A stretch of DNA of 64,000 nucleotides from UBA9732 sp052170315 (GTDB taxonomy: Bacteria; Spirochaetota; Spirochaetia; Sphaerochaetales; Sphaerochaetaceae): the NCBI GenBank assembly GCA_052170315.1, contig JBQNAT010000001.1, positions 148,406 to 212,405 on the forward strand. Reading direction: 5' to 3'. The translations under genes and the position numbers were made by a program. Positions 49,460-57,730 of the stretch are shown here, one piece after another. The notes beneath the pieces were generated by a model that did not search any database, was not told the origin of the DNA, and saw nothing but the letters and a program-made list of their open reading frames with translations. Position 1 is the first letter of the stretch, and each line of letters starts with the position of its first letter.

Positions 49460-50860
49460 ATGACTTTAAGTGATAAAATCAAAGTGTTAGAGGTAAAGAC
49501 TGTCTATTCTTATTTGGATAAAGACCCGGATAAGAATATACCCAAATTACTCGACTGGCTGGAAAAACATGACTCAAACAAAATCGCGGTAAGTTCGCAG
49601 GTAAAGGCTATAAAAGCTTCACTTGACGACCCGAACAGCAACTGGGCAAAACTAATCAGGAGCATATGGACAGATGTGGATTCAAACCAGAGAAAAAAAC
49701 TTGTGAATTCAGCTGTAATCAACGGCTCACTTATCGGAACTCAGATTCAACACGAAACCGGTGAAAAATACAACTGTAACATTCCGTGGGCCATTCTTAT
49801 GGACCCCACAAGCGCCTGCAACCTTCATTGCGTAGGCTGCTGGGCCGCCGAATACGGTAATAGGCTGAACCTCACGCTTGACGAGCTTGACAGCATCATC
49901 CGTCAGGGTACCGAGCATGGCACCTTTGTATATATTTACAGCGGAGGAGAACCTCTGGTTCGTAAAGCGGATCTTATAAAACTTTGCGAAATGCACCCGG
50001 AATGCGCATTTCTTGCTTTCACGAACGCAACTCTTATTGATGACGCATTTGCCGATGAACTGCTCCGCGTAGGAAACTTTATACCGGCCATAAGCATTGA
50101 GGGCTTTGAAGAAGCAACCGACGCAAGAAGAGGATACGGAACCTATAATAAAGTGATAGAGGCAATGGTACGGCTGAAAAAGCGTAAACTCCTCTTCGGG
50201 ATTTCATGCTGTTATACCAGCGCCAATACTGAAGTCATAGGCAGCGAAGAATACATAGATTTTATGATAGAAATGGGCGCGAAGTTTGCCTGGTTCTTCA
50301 CGTATATGCCAATTGGAGCGGATGCTGTGCCGGAACTTATGGTATCACCCGGTCAGAGAGAGTTTATGTACAGACAGATAAAAAAATTCCGCAAAACAAA
50401 ACCCTTGTTCACCATGGACTTCTGGAATGACGGCGAAGCCGTTCGCGGATGCATCGCCGCCGGACGCGCGTACCTGCATATAAACGCAAACGGCGATATA
50501 GAGCCATGCGCTTTTATGCACTATTCAGATTCCAATATCCGCAAAAAGACCCTTATGGAAGCATATCAGTCGCCTTTGTTCATGGAATACCGCGAACATC
50601 AGCCGTTTTCGGCAAATATGCTAAGGCCATGTCCCGTTCTTGATAATCCGGGAATGCTCACGGAGATAGTTGAAAAATCAGGCGCCAAGTCTACAGATGT
50701 AATGGCTCCTGAGAAAGCCTGTGACTACTGTAACCGTTGCGTAGATGTAGCGGCAAAATGGAAAATTACGGCAGATAGGCTTTGGAATGAAACGGAACAC
50801 CGTCCGCGCAAGGGAAAAATGGATTACGTTGGAAAAGAAGCCTACGGAGGAGACAGATAA
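49460..50860 (+). CDS. Radical SAM/SPASM-like protein of unknown function
   Basis: A 466-residue radical SAM enzyme. The [4Fe-4S]-SAM motif is CNLHCVGC (C120, C124, C127) in ILMDPTSACNLHCVGCWAAEYG, followed by IYSGGEPLV and FTNATLID. The C-terminal third holds more cysteines (GDIEPCAFMHYSD, LRPCPVLDNPG, KACDYCNRCVDVA), consistent with extra clusters of the SPASM/twitch type. The first 105 residues are a helical N-terminal extension. No peptide substrate gene is nearby. It is divergent from and probably repressed by the TetR regulator. AAAGGAG precedes the start. Confidence 0.88.
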   Translation: MTLSDKIKVLEVKTVYSYLDKDPDKNIPKLLDWLEKHDSNKIAVSSQVKAIKASLDDPNSNWAKLIRSIWTDVDSNQRKKLVNSAVINGSLIGTQIQHETGEKYNCNIPWAILMDPTSACNLHCVGCWAAEYGNRLNLTLDELDSIIRQGTEHGTFVYIYSGGEPLVRKADLIKLCEMHPECAFLAFTNATLIDDAFADELLRVGNFIPAISIEGFEEATDARRGYGTYNKVIEAMVRLKKRKLLFGISCCYTSANTEVIGSEEYIDFMIEMGAKFAWFFTYMPIGADAVPELMVSPGQREFMYRQIKKFRKTKPLFTMDFWNDGEAVRGCIAAGRAYLHINANGDIEPCAFMHYSDSNIRKKTLMEAYQSPLFMEYREHQPFSANMLRPCPVLDNPGMLTEIVEKSGAKSTDVMAPEKACDYCNRCVDVAAKWKITADRLWNETEHRPRKGKMDYVGKEAYGGDR

Positions 50861-50921
50861 AAAGAAAGGGGCTCTGTTAACAGTTTAAAGAAACAGAAGC
50901 CGTACCGCAAACTCCGCAGAA

Positions 50922-51947
50922 TCACAGCTCTGAAATCTGCCTCCACGCTTCGGCGGGAATCAGAATCCCCTCCTTCATAGCTCTGGCTCTGTCCTGAGGG
51001 GCGCGCTCACCGGGATATCGTCCGGCAAAGTTTTCATTTGCCCTTGGAGCATTGTGTATATTATCTTTCACGGATTTTTCTATCTCCGCCATGCGTTCAG
51101 CGCCAAGAGTTTCAGGGTCAACGGCAATAAAAACCTGGCTCAGGTCGCACTCGTCCACGCCGTTTGCGGTTATGTAGCGTTTGACGGAAGCCGTATCGTC
51201 CCCGTCCGAAAGTATCGCGGCCGCCGTATCCAGAAGGATGGACATGCTTGAGCCCTTCCAGAACCCCATGGGAAGTGACCTTTTTGTCTTTTCTATATCT
51301 CCGGGCACCCGTGTAAGGCTGCCGCTTTCATCGTAGCCTCCGTCAACCGGAAGCATTTTGCCGGCTCTTCTCATGACTTCCAGCTTTCCGTTTGAAAACT
51401 GCGACATGGATGTATCCAGAATCATGTGCTGACCGTCCGTCCCGGGAACAGCCATTATGAAAGGATTATTGCCGATATTGCTCACTTTACTGCCCCAGCT
51501 TGGAAGATTCGGCATTGTATTTGTCCAGCAGATACCCACCTTACCCCTTTCAGCCGCAAGCCAGCCGTAGTAACCGCCCCGCATCCAGTGATTGGCTCTT
51601 TTTAAAGCCGCCATTCCAATTCCGTACTTTTGTGAAAGCTCACAGGCCCTTTCCATGGCAAAAGACGCGGCAATTACCCCGATTGTCCTGTTGGCGTCAT
51701 AGCGTTCCGCAGCGGCAAAGCAGGATACCGGAATCGGCATATTCCCCGGTATTGCCATTTTGCTGTCGTAACTTGCGATAAGCCTTACCACCCTCAGTAC
51801 GCTGTGGGAAATCACTCCTTCCGCGGCATTGCGGGTAAATATATCCGCGACCTTTTTTGCTTCCGCTTCTCCCACCTTGTGTTTTTCAAGCTTGTCTATA
51901 AGCACCGCCCTGAAATCATCAAGCGAAACCCTCACCTCTTCTTCCAT
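50922..51947 (-). CDS. Malate/L-lactate dehydrogenase family, YiaK-like
   Basis: A 341-residue NAD(P)-dependent oxidoreductase of the Ldh_2 family. It shows the SHSVLRV region near the N-terminus, the KRANHWMRGGYYGWLAAERG catalytic-His region, TNTMPNLPSWGS, IGNNPFIMAVP, and SLPMGFWKGSSMSILLD. The LPMGFWKGS stretch is closest to 2,3-diketo-L-gulonate reductase (YiaK/DlgD) rather than malate dehydrogenases. No other ascorbate or gulonate genes are nearby, so the substrate stays open. GGGGG precedes the start. Monocistronic. Confidence 0.87.
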   Translation of the reverse strand: MEEEVRVSLDDFRAVLIDKLEKHKVGEAEAKKVADIFTRNAAEGVISHSVLRVVRLIASYDSKMAIPGNMPIPVSCFAAAERYDANRTIGVIAASFAMERACELSQKYGIGMAALKRANHWMRGGYYGWLAAERGKVGICWTNTMPNLPSWGSKVSNIGNNPFIMAVPGTDGQHMILDTSMSQFSNGKLEVMRRAGKMLPVDGGYDESGSLTRVPGDIEKTKRSLPMGFWKGSSMSILLDTAAAILSDGDDTASVKRYITANGVDECDLSQVFIAVDPETLGAERMAEIEKSVKDNIHNAPRANENFAGRYPGERAPQDRARAMKEGILIPAEAWRQISEL

Positions 51948-52024
51948 TCAAAGCCCCCTTTTACCTTTTTATTTTTACTCATTGTACATATTTATTATAC
52001 AATATTTACGCATGCGCCGCTAAT

Positions 52025-52056
52025 AACAGCTACAACAATAAACAGCTACAACAATA
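52025..52056. repeat. Perfect 16-bp tandem duplication
   Basis: AACAGCTACAACAATA occurs twice in direct contact (52025-52040, 52041-52056), 35 bases upstream of the phosphoesterase -35 box. Confidence 0.9.
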
Positions 52057-52091
52057 ACTGTAACGGCCGGACAACTACACAAATATCTTAA

Positions 52092-52120
52092 TTGAAAAAA
52101 AGCCGCCATGCTGATAAATT
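52092..52120 (+). promoter_or_regulatory. Leaderless-type promoter of phosphoesterase gene
   Basis: TTGAAA, 17 bases, TAAATT, then 7 bases to ATG 52128. There is no Shine-Dalgarno. This is the best -35 match among the leaderless candidates. Confidence 0.6.
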
Positions 52121-52127
52121 ACATACA

Positions 52128-52811
52128 ATGAAGCTGTTATGCGTTTCCGATACAACAGATTCTCTGGCATTTTCCTCAAACGTATCAAAAATATATGAAG
52201 GAACGGACATAATTTTTTCTTGCGGCGACATGCCGGTTGAAAGCCACGACTATTTGGCAACCATGCTTAAGCGTGACGTTTACTACGTTTTCGGAAACCA
52301 CAATCTGACAACCTTCGACCAGGAAATGAACCGGGAAAGCTCCAATTACAAAAGCTTTCAGATAGACGGAACAAAAAAATTTTACGGCTTCATGATAGAC
52401 GGAAAGTGCATGCGCGACAAACGCACCGGCCTGCTGATAGCCGGACTTGGCGGCTCCATGTGCTACAACAACGGAGACAGCCAGTATACGGAAGTACAGA
52501 TGAGGCGGCGCATCAGCCGTCTTGCTCCCCTTCTTATGATGAATAAACTGCGCTACGGACGTTATCTGGATATCCTCATAACGCACGCCCCTCCGTTTGA
52601 AATCGGAGACGGGAAGGACCTTTGCCACAAAGGCTTCAAATGCTTCCTTGACTTTATGGACAAATATAGCCCAAAATACCTTCTCCACGGGCATGTGCAT
52701 CTGGACGACCAGAACGCGCCCAGAATAAACCGGTATAAAGATACAAAAGTAATAAACGTTTATGGGAGTTATCTCATAGACTGTGAAATCGGAGACGACA
52801 ATGACAGATAA
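52128..52811 (+). CDS. Calcineurin-like metallophosphoesterase, atypical first motif
   Basis: About 227 residues starting MKLLCVSDTTDSLAFSSNV. Metal-site motifs are CVSDTTD (usually SDxHG; the histidine is absent), SCGDMP, FGNHN (GNHD/E variant), THAPPFEIG and HGHVH. The later His cluster is intact, so one metal site may be altered. The substrate is unknown. The frame is open from 52092, but that upstream ATG lies at the -35 box. Its 3' end overlaps the ParB-like gene by 11 bases, so the two are a functional pair by context. Confidence 0.85.
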   Translation: MKLLCVSDTTDSLAFSSNVSKIYEGTDIIFSCGDMPVESHDYLATMLKRDVYYVFGNHNLTTFDQEMNRESSNYKSFQIDGTKKFYGFMIDGKCMRDKRTGLLIAGLGGSMCYNNGDSQYTEVQMRRRISRLAPLLMMNKLRYGRYLDILITHAPPFEIGDGKDLCHKGFKCFLDFMDKYSPKYLLHGHVHLDDQNAPRINRYKDTKVINVYGSYLIDCEIGDDNDR

Positions 52812-53697
52812 TTTAGCAGTATCGGATGACTTTGGAAAAGCCAGACGCCGTGCTGTCTTTCAGAGCTTTTTCTCCACTCTGAAATGGAATAATCCAAACC
52901 TCTTATCCTTCTACGAAGTAACCAAACTGATAAAACCCGAATCCGAATCATACATGGGCATGAAAGCCATCCCGATAAATAAAATCATAGGTTCGGAAAA
53001 CAGATATCACGACTTTTCATCAGCCTTTTACCCCAAAAACCCGCATCTGCAGGCCCGCTGGGAAAGCATAGACGACGCAAGGCTTAAAGACATAATCCTT
53101 CCGCCCATCTCAGTATATAAACTGGGAGACTGGTATTTCGTCAGAGACGGAAACCACCGCGTATCAGTTGCACGCACCCAGGGCGTAGAATTCATAGACG
53201 CGGAAGTCGTAGAGCTTACTTCAAAGATACCGCTTGAAGAAGGCATAACGCTTAACGAAATACGCCAGCGTGTCGTAGCCTACGAGCGCAAGCGCTTTAT
53301 TGAACAGTTCAACCCCACCTATCTTCCCATGGACAGAATCGTTTTCTCCGCCCCGGGTTCCTATCCCGAAATGGTCAACCACATCATGGTTCACAAATAC
53401 TATATGAACGAGAACCGCAAGGACGAAATTTCCTTCCGTGAAGGTGCGATAGACTGGTTCAACAATGTCTACATGCCAATTGCGGATGCCATTGAGCGCG
53501 AACATCTCCTTCCCGAATTTCCCGGACAGACCGAGTCCGACATGTACATGTGGTTAGTCAGGCGCTGGGATGAAATGAAACGGGTCGATGCCCTTGCCAC
53601 GGAAGAAGACGCGGCAAAAGCCGCAAAAACAAAGTCAAATTTCACCATAATCAAACGCTGGCTCAACTATTTCAAAAAATCTCTTTCAAGAAAGTGA
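52801..53697 (+). CDS. ParB/sulfiredoxin-like domain protein
   Basis: About 298 residues. The centre contains LPPISVYKLGDWYFVRDGNHRVSVARTQG. The DGNHR motif is that of the ParB N-terminal/Srx nuclease-like fold, which in various families binds nucleotide (CTP) or acts on phosphates. There is no clear HTH, so it is not a classical partition protein. The C-terminal 60 residues are basic and helical. The start ATG at 52801 has CGGAG 7 bases upstream (an ATG at 52783 is also in frame). Co-translated with the phosphoesterase. The role is unknown. Confidence 0.8.
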   Translation: MTDNLAVSDDFGKARRRAVFQSFFSTLKWNNPNLLSFYEVTKLIKPESESYMGMKAIPINKIIGSENRYHDFSSAFYPKNPHLQARWESIDDARLKDIILPPISVYKLGDWYFVRDGNHRVSVARTQGVEFIDAEVVELTSKIPLEEGITLNEIRQRVVAYERKRFIEQFNPTYLPMDRIVFSAPGSYPEMVNHIMVHKYYMNENRKDEISFREGAIDWFNNVYMPIADAIEREHLLPEFPGQTESDMYMWLVRRWDEMKRVDALATEEDAAKAAKTKSNFTIIKRWLNYFKKSLSRK

Positions 53698-53742
53698 TTC
53701 GCTTCTCAAGGCTCTGTCTGCAAAATAATTACAATTTTTCTG

Positions 53743-53773
53743 AAAACCGGTTTACAAATAAATCGGTTTTTCA
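53743..53773 (+). terminator. Terminator after ParB-like gene
   Basis: AAAACCG and CGGTTTT pair around a 14-base AT loop, followed by TTTCATTATTTTTT. Confidence 0.6.
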
Positions 53774-53802
53774 TTATTTTTTCCATCGGAGAAAAAAGCG
53801 CC

Positions 53803-54435
53803 ATGGAAAACGATAAAATACTCAAAGAGCTGGAAGGAACAAATCTTGCAGAACGTCTTGACATAATGAAAAAGCTCTATGAAAAGCTTGAGAGTGCGCA
53901 GAACCTGTTTCAGGAAAAATTCCGCATACACTGCAAGGAAGGCTGCGGCACCTGCTGCGAGCATTTCAATCCGGACATTACTCCGCTGGAGTCCGACTAT
54001 CTTGCTTATGGCCTTATCCTTGAAGGTCGCGACTCCGATGTTCTGAAACTGCTTCACTCCGAATCGGAAAACCCCGGCGGCTGTCCGCTCTACAGAAAGA
54101 ACAGCGTCTTCCACTGCTCCGTATACAAATGGCGTCCCATGATATGCCGTCTTTTCGGCGCCTCTGCCGTAACAGCCAAGGACGGCCATGCGGCATTCAG
54201 AAACTGTAAATGGAATACAGGAACAAAAGAAGTTTCGTCTTCAGCCCTTGAAAAAAACAGGGACAGTGTTGTAATAATGGGAGACTACGGCAGGGAGCTT
54301 AACGAAAACCAGCCGGGCGAAACCGATACCCTGCCCCTTGCTCAGGCTCTTGAGAATTCCATTTATAAGATACGTTTCCTGCTGATGCTCAAATCCTACG
54401 ATGAAACTCCAGCTCCGGAGCCTCAGGCAAGCTGA
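53803..54435 (+). CDS. YkgJ-family cysteine cluster protein
   Basis: A 210-residue protein with the CxBx-type cysteine cluster: CKEGCGTCCEHF, GGCPLYRKNSVFHCSVYKWRPMICRLFG. The positions CxxCC, CPL, CxVY and RPxxCR are those of the YkgJ/Fli B-like family, thought to bind zinc or an Fe-S cluster. The function of the family is not established. The start has CGGAG about 12 bases upstream, rather distant. Monocistronic; convergent with the nuclease-like gene. Confidence 0.85.
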   Translation: MENDKILKELEGTNLAERLDIMKKLYEKLESAQNLFQEKFRIHCKEGCGTCCEHFNPDITPLESDYLAYGLILEGRDSDVLKLLHSESENPGGCPLYRKNSVFHCSVYKWRPMICRLFGASAVTAKDGHAAFRNCKWNTGTKEVSSSALEKNRDSVVIMGDYGRELNENQPGETDTLPLAQALENSIYKIRFLLMLKSYDETPAPEPQAS

Positions 54436-54458
54436 TGCATTGCTTCCGCAATCCCGAC

Positions 54459-55244
54459 TTACTTCAAAAACGCTTCTATCAGGCTGTCTACATATTCAAC
54501 GCTTAACGGTCTCTTTGAACTTTCAAATGACAGCAGAAGCTTTTGGCCCGGGAAAATACCGAACTTGGCAAAGTTTTCAAGCTTTACCTGAGTATCCGCC
54601 CAGTACGTAGGAGTATCTACCATCCCAAGATGCTCCCAATAATACTGAACTCTTGTTCTCTTATTAAGAACAGTGAAATCGGGATGAAACAGCTCAACCC
54701 CCGTAAAAGAAACCGGAAGTTCGTAATGGTATGGGATTCCGGCCGAAAACAACCTGTCCGCAATTATCACTTCGCTCTTTGAGCGGACTTTCTCTCCGCC
54801 CAAAGTAAGATAAGTCCCATAGTCGGCTTTTTTTGGGCTGTGTTTCAGCCACCAGACGGAATAGCCCTCATCTGTAATCACATCAGGCTCAACAAACGGC
54901 TTCAAATCTTCGGGAAGCTTTTCGTAGATGCTGTCCAAATCAGGATTCTTATCCCTGCTTAGAACATTCATGCATTTCTTAAGGCGTTCATTCTCAAGTT
55001 CAGCCGCTGCCTTCAGCTTTGAGTTATACATCTTCTGCGCAAGAGCCGCTATTTGCTTTCTATCTTTTAGATAAACCTGCCTGCCGTCCTTAGTTCTATA
55101 GAAGAAACGGTTCTTGCCGGACTGCATCTTCAGGTTTATGCTTCCTTCGGAGCTCTGAACTTCCAATTTTTGAAGTTTTTCGTCTAAAGCGGTCAATTCG
55201 TTTGAACGATGCTGAATAATTGATAGAATTTGAGCCTTTTTCAT
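54459..55244 (-). CDS. Orphan protein with PD-(D/E)XK nuclease-like C-terminus
   Basis: A 261-residue protein. Residues 1-110 are charged and helical, coiled-coil-like (TALDEKLQKLEVQ, KLKAAAELENERLKK). Residues 145-215 hold a nuclease-like core: RSKSEVIIADRL (E158), FHPDFTVL (D189) and YYWEHLGM (E204-H205), which fits an E-(PD)-(ExH) variant of the restriction-endonuclease fold. Similar proteins of unknown role occur in gut bacteria and phages. It has no partner gene. The 5' region carries an unusual repeat/inverted repeat. A selfish or defence role is possible but not shown. Confidence 0.75.
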   Translation of the reverse strand: MKKAQILSIIQHRSNELTALDEKLQKLEVQSSEGSINLKMQSGKNRFFYRTKDGRQVYLKDRKQIAALAQKMYNSKLKAAAELENERLKKCMNVLSRDKNPDLDSIYEKLPEDLKPFVEPDVITDEGYSVWWLKHSPKKADYGTYLTLGGEKVRSKSEVIIADRLFSAGIPYHYELPVSFTGVELFHPDFTVLNKRTRVQYYWEHLGMVDTPTYWADTQVKLENFAKFGIFPGQKLLLSFESSKRPLSVEYVDSLIEAFLK

Positions 55245-55261
55245 ACCATAAACATAACCGA

Positions 55262-55342
55262 TTTCTACTTTTTCTTAAAGTTTTTCCTTAAAAAGACGAA
55301 ACTTTCTACTTTTTTATAATTTTTCAGATAAAAAAGTAGAAA
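55262..55342. repeat. Three-part TTTCTACTTTTT repeat with 14-bp inverted arms
   Basis: TTTCTACTTTTT at 55262-55273 is repeated at 55303-55316 (TTTCTACTTTTTTA) and then inverted at 55329-55342 (TAAAAAAGTAGAAA). The last two form perfect 14-base arms around a 12-base loop. They lie 20-100 bases upstream of the nuclease-like gene start, in its promoter region. Confidence 0.9.
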
Positions 55343-55385
55343 TCAAGCTTAAACCGCCTGCAGGCAAAACAGCCTAAGGCAGGAC

Positions 55386-55709
55386 TCAGCAGCCCTTACG
55401 GTCAAGGCTGCAGGCATGTCCGGCAGCGGGGTCGTCTTCGGAAAGCACCTGATGACCAAGTTTTTCCACATAGCCTTCCCAGTCAGTGAAGACATGGCCG
55501 TTCTCGTCAATACAGGCAGGGATTCCTATATCATTTACAGCCTTAAGGTGGTCAAAGACACTCTCGCTGTCCCTGTAAATCAGAAAAGCCTTAAGATTTC
55601 TCAGGCTTTTATTTATATCAATATACTCGTACTCAATACCGTAGGTTTTGAAATTAAGTTCGCAGTTCCTGCAGTCAGGACACATTTCGCTTCCAAATAC
55701 TTTAATCAT
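55386..55709 (-). CDS. Glutaredoxin-like protein
   Basis: A 107-residue thioredoxin-fold protein starting MIKVFGSEMCPDCRNCELNF, with the redox pair CPDC (C10, C13), a third Cys at 16, and the cis-Pro region DIGIPACIDENG. The tail ends ACSLDRKGC, adding two more cysteines. Related to glutaredoxin-like proteins of anaerobes; partners unknown. Monocistronic. Confidence 0.85.
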   Translation of the reverse strand: MIKVFGSEMCPDCRNCELNFKTYGIEYEYIDINKSLRNLKAFLIYRDSESVFDHLKAVNDIGIPACIDENGHVFTDWEGYVEKLGHQVLSEDDPAAGHACSLDRKGC

Positions 55710-55793
55710 TTAATTTACTCCTGTGCTTCAAATATAGCGCATTTTTCACAGCAGGCAACAGACTTACCAAGCCGTCAGCTCACAGCTTACAGC

Positions 55794-56588
55794 TCAATCG
55801 CGCTCGGAAAGAAGCATCCTGTCAGTCTGAAGAGCCCTGCCGGCTTTCAGGCGGAACATTTCAACTAAAGCACTAACAGTGAGCGCTGACTTTGAAGAGC
55901 CTTCGGTATCAAGGATAAGGCGGCCGTGGTTCATCATCAGAAGCCTGTTTCCCATATCAATGGCGCTTTGCATGTTGTGTGTTATCATCATGCAGGTTAT
56001 GGAGTCCTTCTTTACAATTTTCAGAGTCAGCTCCAAAACCTTTTCGGCCGTGCCGGGGTCAAGAGCGGCGGTGTGCTCGTCCAGAAGCAGGAGCTTAGGA
56101 GGATTGAAAGTAGCCATCATCAGTGTCAGAGCCTGCCGCTGGCCTCCTGAAAGAAGTCCTACAGGCTGGCGCAACCTGTCTTCAAGTCCCATTCCCAGAA
56201 GGGAAAGACGCTCCCTGAAGTCTGCTCTGTCCTGTTTTGTGACGCGGCTGAACCAGCTTCCGCGTCCGGCGGCAAGGGCAAGGTTTTCCTCAATGCTCAT
56301 GTTTGGAGCGCTGCCTTTCAGTGGGTCCTGGAAAAGCCTTCCTATAGATTTGGCTCTTTTGTGGTCAGGAGTAAAAGTTACGTCTTCGCCGTCAATGATT
56401 ATGCTCCCGCTGTCTGCAATGAAATTGCCGCATATGGCATTGAACAGGGTGCTTTTTCCTGCGCCGTTGGCACCTATTATGGTTATGAAATCGCCGGTTC
56501 TAACGTTCAGCGAAAAATTATCCAAAGCCTTTTTGGCATCCTGTGTCCCGGGGTTGAATGTCTTTGAAACGTTTCTTAGTTCCATCAT
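55794..56588 (-). CDS. ABC importer ATPase of the TrpXYZ type
   Basis: About 264 residues starting MMELRNVSKTFNPGT, with Walker A GANGAGKST, signature LLSGGQRQALTLMMA and Walker B KLLLLDEHTAALD; the H-loop is CMMITHNMQSAID. This ATPase type accompanies PF04392 binding proteins (TrpX, tryptophan/tyrosine uptake in streptococci). The ATG at 56588 has AAGGAG 7 bases upstream and follows the permease stop at once; an in-frame ATG at 56660 would lie deep within the permease. Confidence 0.9.
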   Translation of the reverse strand: MMELRNVSKTFNPGTQDAKKALDNFSLNVRTGDFITIIGANGAGKSTLFNAICGNFIADSGSIIIDGEDVTFTPDHKRAKSIGRLFQDPLKGSAPNMSIEENLALAAGRGSWFSRVTKQDRADFRERLSLLGMGLEDRLRQPVGLLSGGQRQALTLMMATFNPPKLLLLDEHTAALDPGTAEKVLELTLKIVKKDSITCMMITHNMQSAIDMGNRLLMMNHGRLILDTEGSSKSALTVSALVEMFRLKAGRALQTDRMLLSERD

Positions 56589-56589
56589 T

Positions 56590-57729
56590 TCAGATCTCCT
56601 TTTTGCCTGTATCGAAGAGGCTTGAGGAATTGGTTCCGATATCGGCTTTATCTGTGTCATCCCGTGAACCGGTCATAAGCGCGCCGGCATTAACATCGCA
56701 CTCGGAATCTGTCATGCGGAAAGCCTTATCAACATCGGCATTAACATCGGCATTAACATAGCACTCGGAACCTGCCATGCGGGAAGCCTTATCAACATCG
56801 GCATTAACATCGCCCTGAACATAAGCCCTATGAGAATGGGAAAGCATGCGCATGAAAAGCGGGAAACGCCTGCGGAGATATGGACCTGAAATTGCAAGGA
56901 CAACAATTACAGACGATACCAGTTTCAGCATGAAAGCCGGCATGTTCAGGCGCAGAGCCGCGGTATAAACAAGGCGGAAAATGAAGGCGCCAAGCACCGC
57001 TCCAAGGGCCCTGATAGTAACGGAACGGGTTTTGCCCATGAAGGTGCCGCCTATAAGAAGCGATGCAAGGGCAATTGTCAGCATGCCTGAACCTATGGTC
57101 ACGTTCACGGACTTCTGGTATTGGACAAGAAGGCAGCCGGAAAGGCCTGTGAAGGTGTTGGCAATGCAAAGCCCAATGATTGTCGTGCGCGAAGGGTCTA
57201 TTGAGGAAGAGCGCACCATGTCAGGGTTGTCGCCCGTGGCCCTGATGGCAAGACCTGCGCGTGTTTTCAGGAAAAAGGCAAGAAACAGCACCGCAAGAGC
57301 AGCGGCAATGACAATGACGAACATTTTGTACTGCGCTGCCAGCATCGTGCCTGAAAGAAAATCCCTTGCCTTTGTGAAGATGGTTTCAGTCTTATTCATG
57401 TTCAGAAGCGAAGTATTTCCCATAACGGCAATGTTTACAGAATAAAGCCCCGTATTTACAACTATTCCCGACAGCAGACTGTCCACGCCCATTTTAGTCT
57501 GAAGGACGGCGGTTACCAAACCCGAAAGCGCCCCGGCCCCCATGGCGGCGGCAACGGCAAGATAGGGATGCCCTGCCAGAGCAACTATTGCGCCAACAGC
57601 CGCGCCGAATGTAAAACACCCGTCCGTTGAAAGGTCGCAGACCCCAAGCATGCTGTAGCTTAGAAAAAGAGCAAGGACTGTGAGCGAGCTCATCAGTCCC
57701 AGTTCAAGCGCTGTAATTATCAAATCCAT
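56590..57729 (-). CDS. ABC importer permease (TrpY-like) with repeat-bearing hydrophilic tail
   Basis: About 379 residues. Residues 1-290 are a BPD_transp_2-type permease (MDLIITALELGLMSSLTVLALFLS, LSTDGCFTFGAAVGA, KMGVDSLLSGIVVNTGLYSVNI, GLCIANTFTGLSGCLLVQYQ). The last 85 residues or so are unusual: hydrophilic, built on two 21-residue repeats with DVNADVDKAxRMxxSEC, then SRDDTDKADIGTNSSS. Ordinary TrpY proteins lack this. Start at ATG 57729, one base after the binding-protein stop; the frame extends to 57861 but inside that gene. Confidence 0.88.
   Translation of the reverse strand: MDLIITALELGLMSSLTVLALFLSYSMLGVCDLSTDGCFTFGAAVGAIVALAGHPYLAVAAAMGAGALSGLVTAVLQTKMGVDSLLSGIVVNTGLYSVNIAVMGNTSLLNMNKTETIFTKARDFLSGTMLAAQYKMFVIVIAAALAVLFLAFFLKTRAGLAIRATGDNPDMVRSSSIDPSRTTIIGLCIANTFTGLSGCLLVQYQKSVNVTIGSGMLTIALASLLIGGTFMGKTRSVTIRALGAVLGAFIFRLVYTAALRLNMPAFMLKLVSSVIVVLAISGPYLRRRFPLFMRMLSHSHRAYVQGDVNADVDKASRMAGSECYVNADVNADVDKAFRMTDSECDVNAGALMTGSRDDTDKADIGTNSSSLFDTGKKEI
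56686..56811. repeat. 63-bp coding tandem repeat with 12-bp sub-repeats
   Basis: A unit of 63 bases occurs twice (start points 56686 and 56749), coding for two 21-residue copies in the permease tail. The 12-mer GGCATTAACATC recurs at 56686, 56737, 56749 and 56800 with single-base changes. In-frame length makes expansion or loss possible without a frameshift. Confidence 0.85.
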
Positions 57730-57730
57730 C

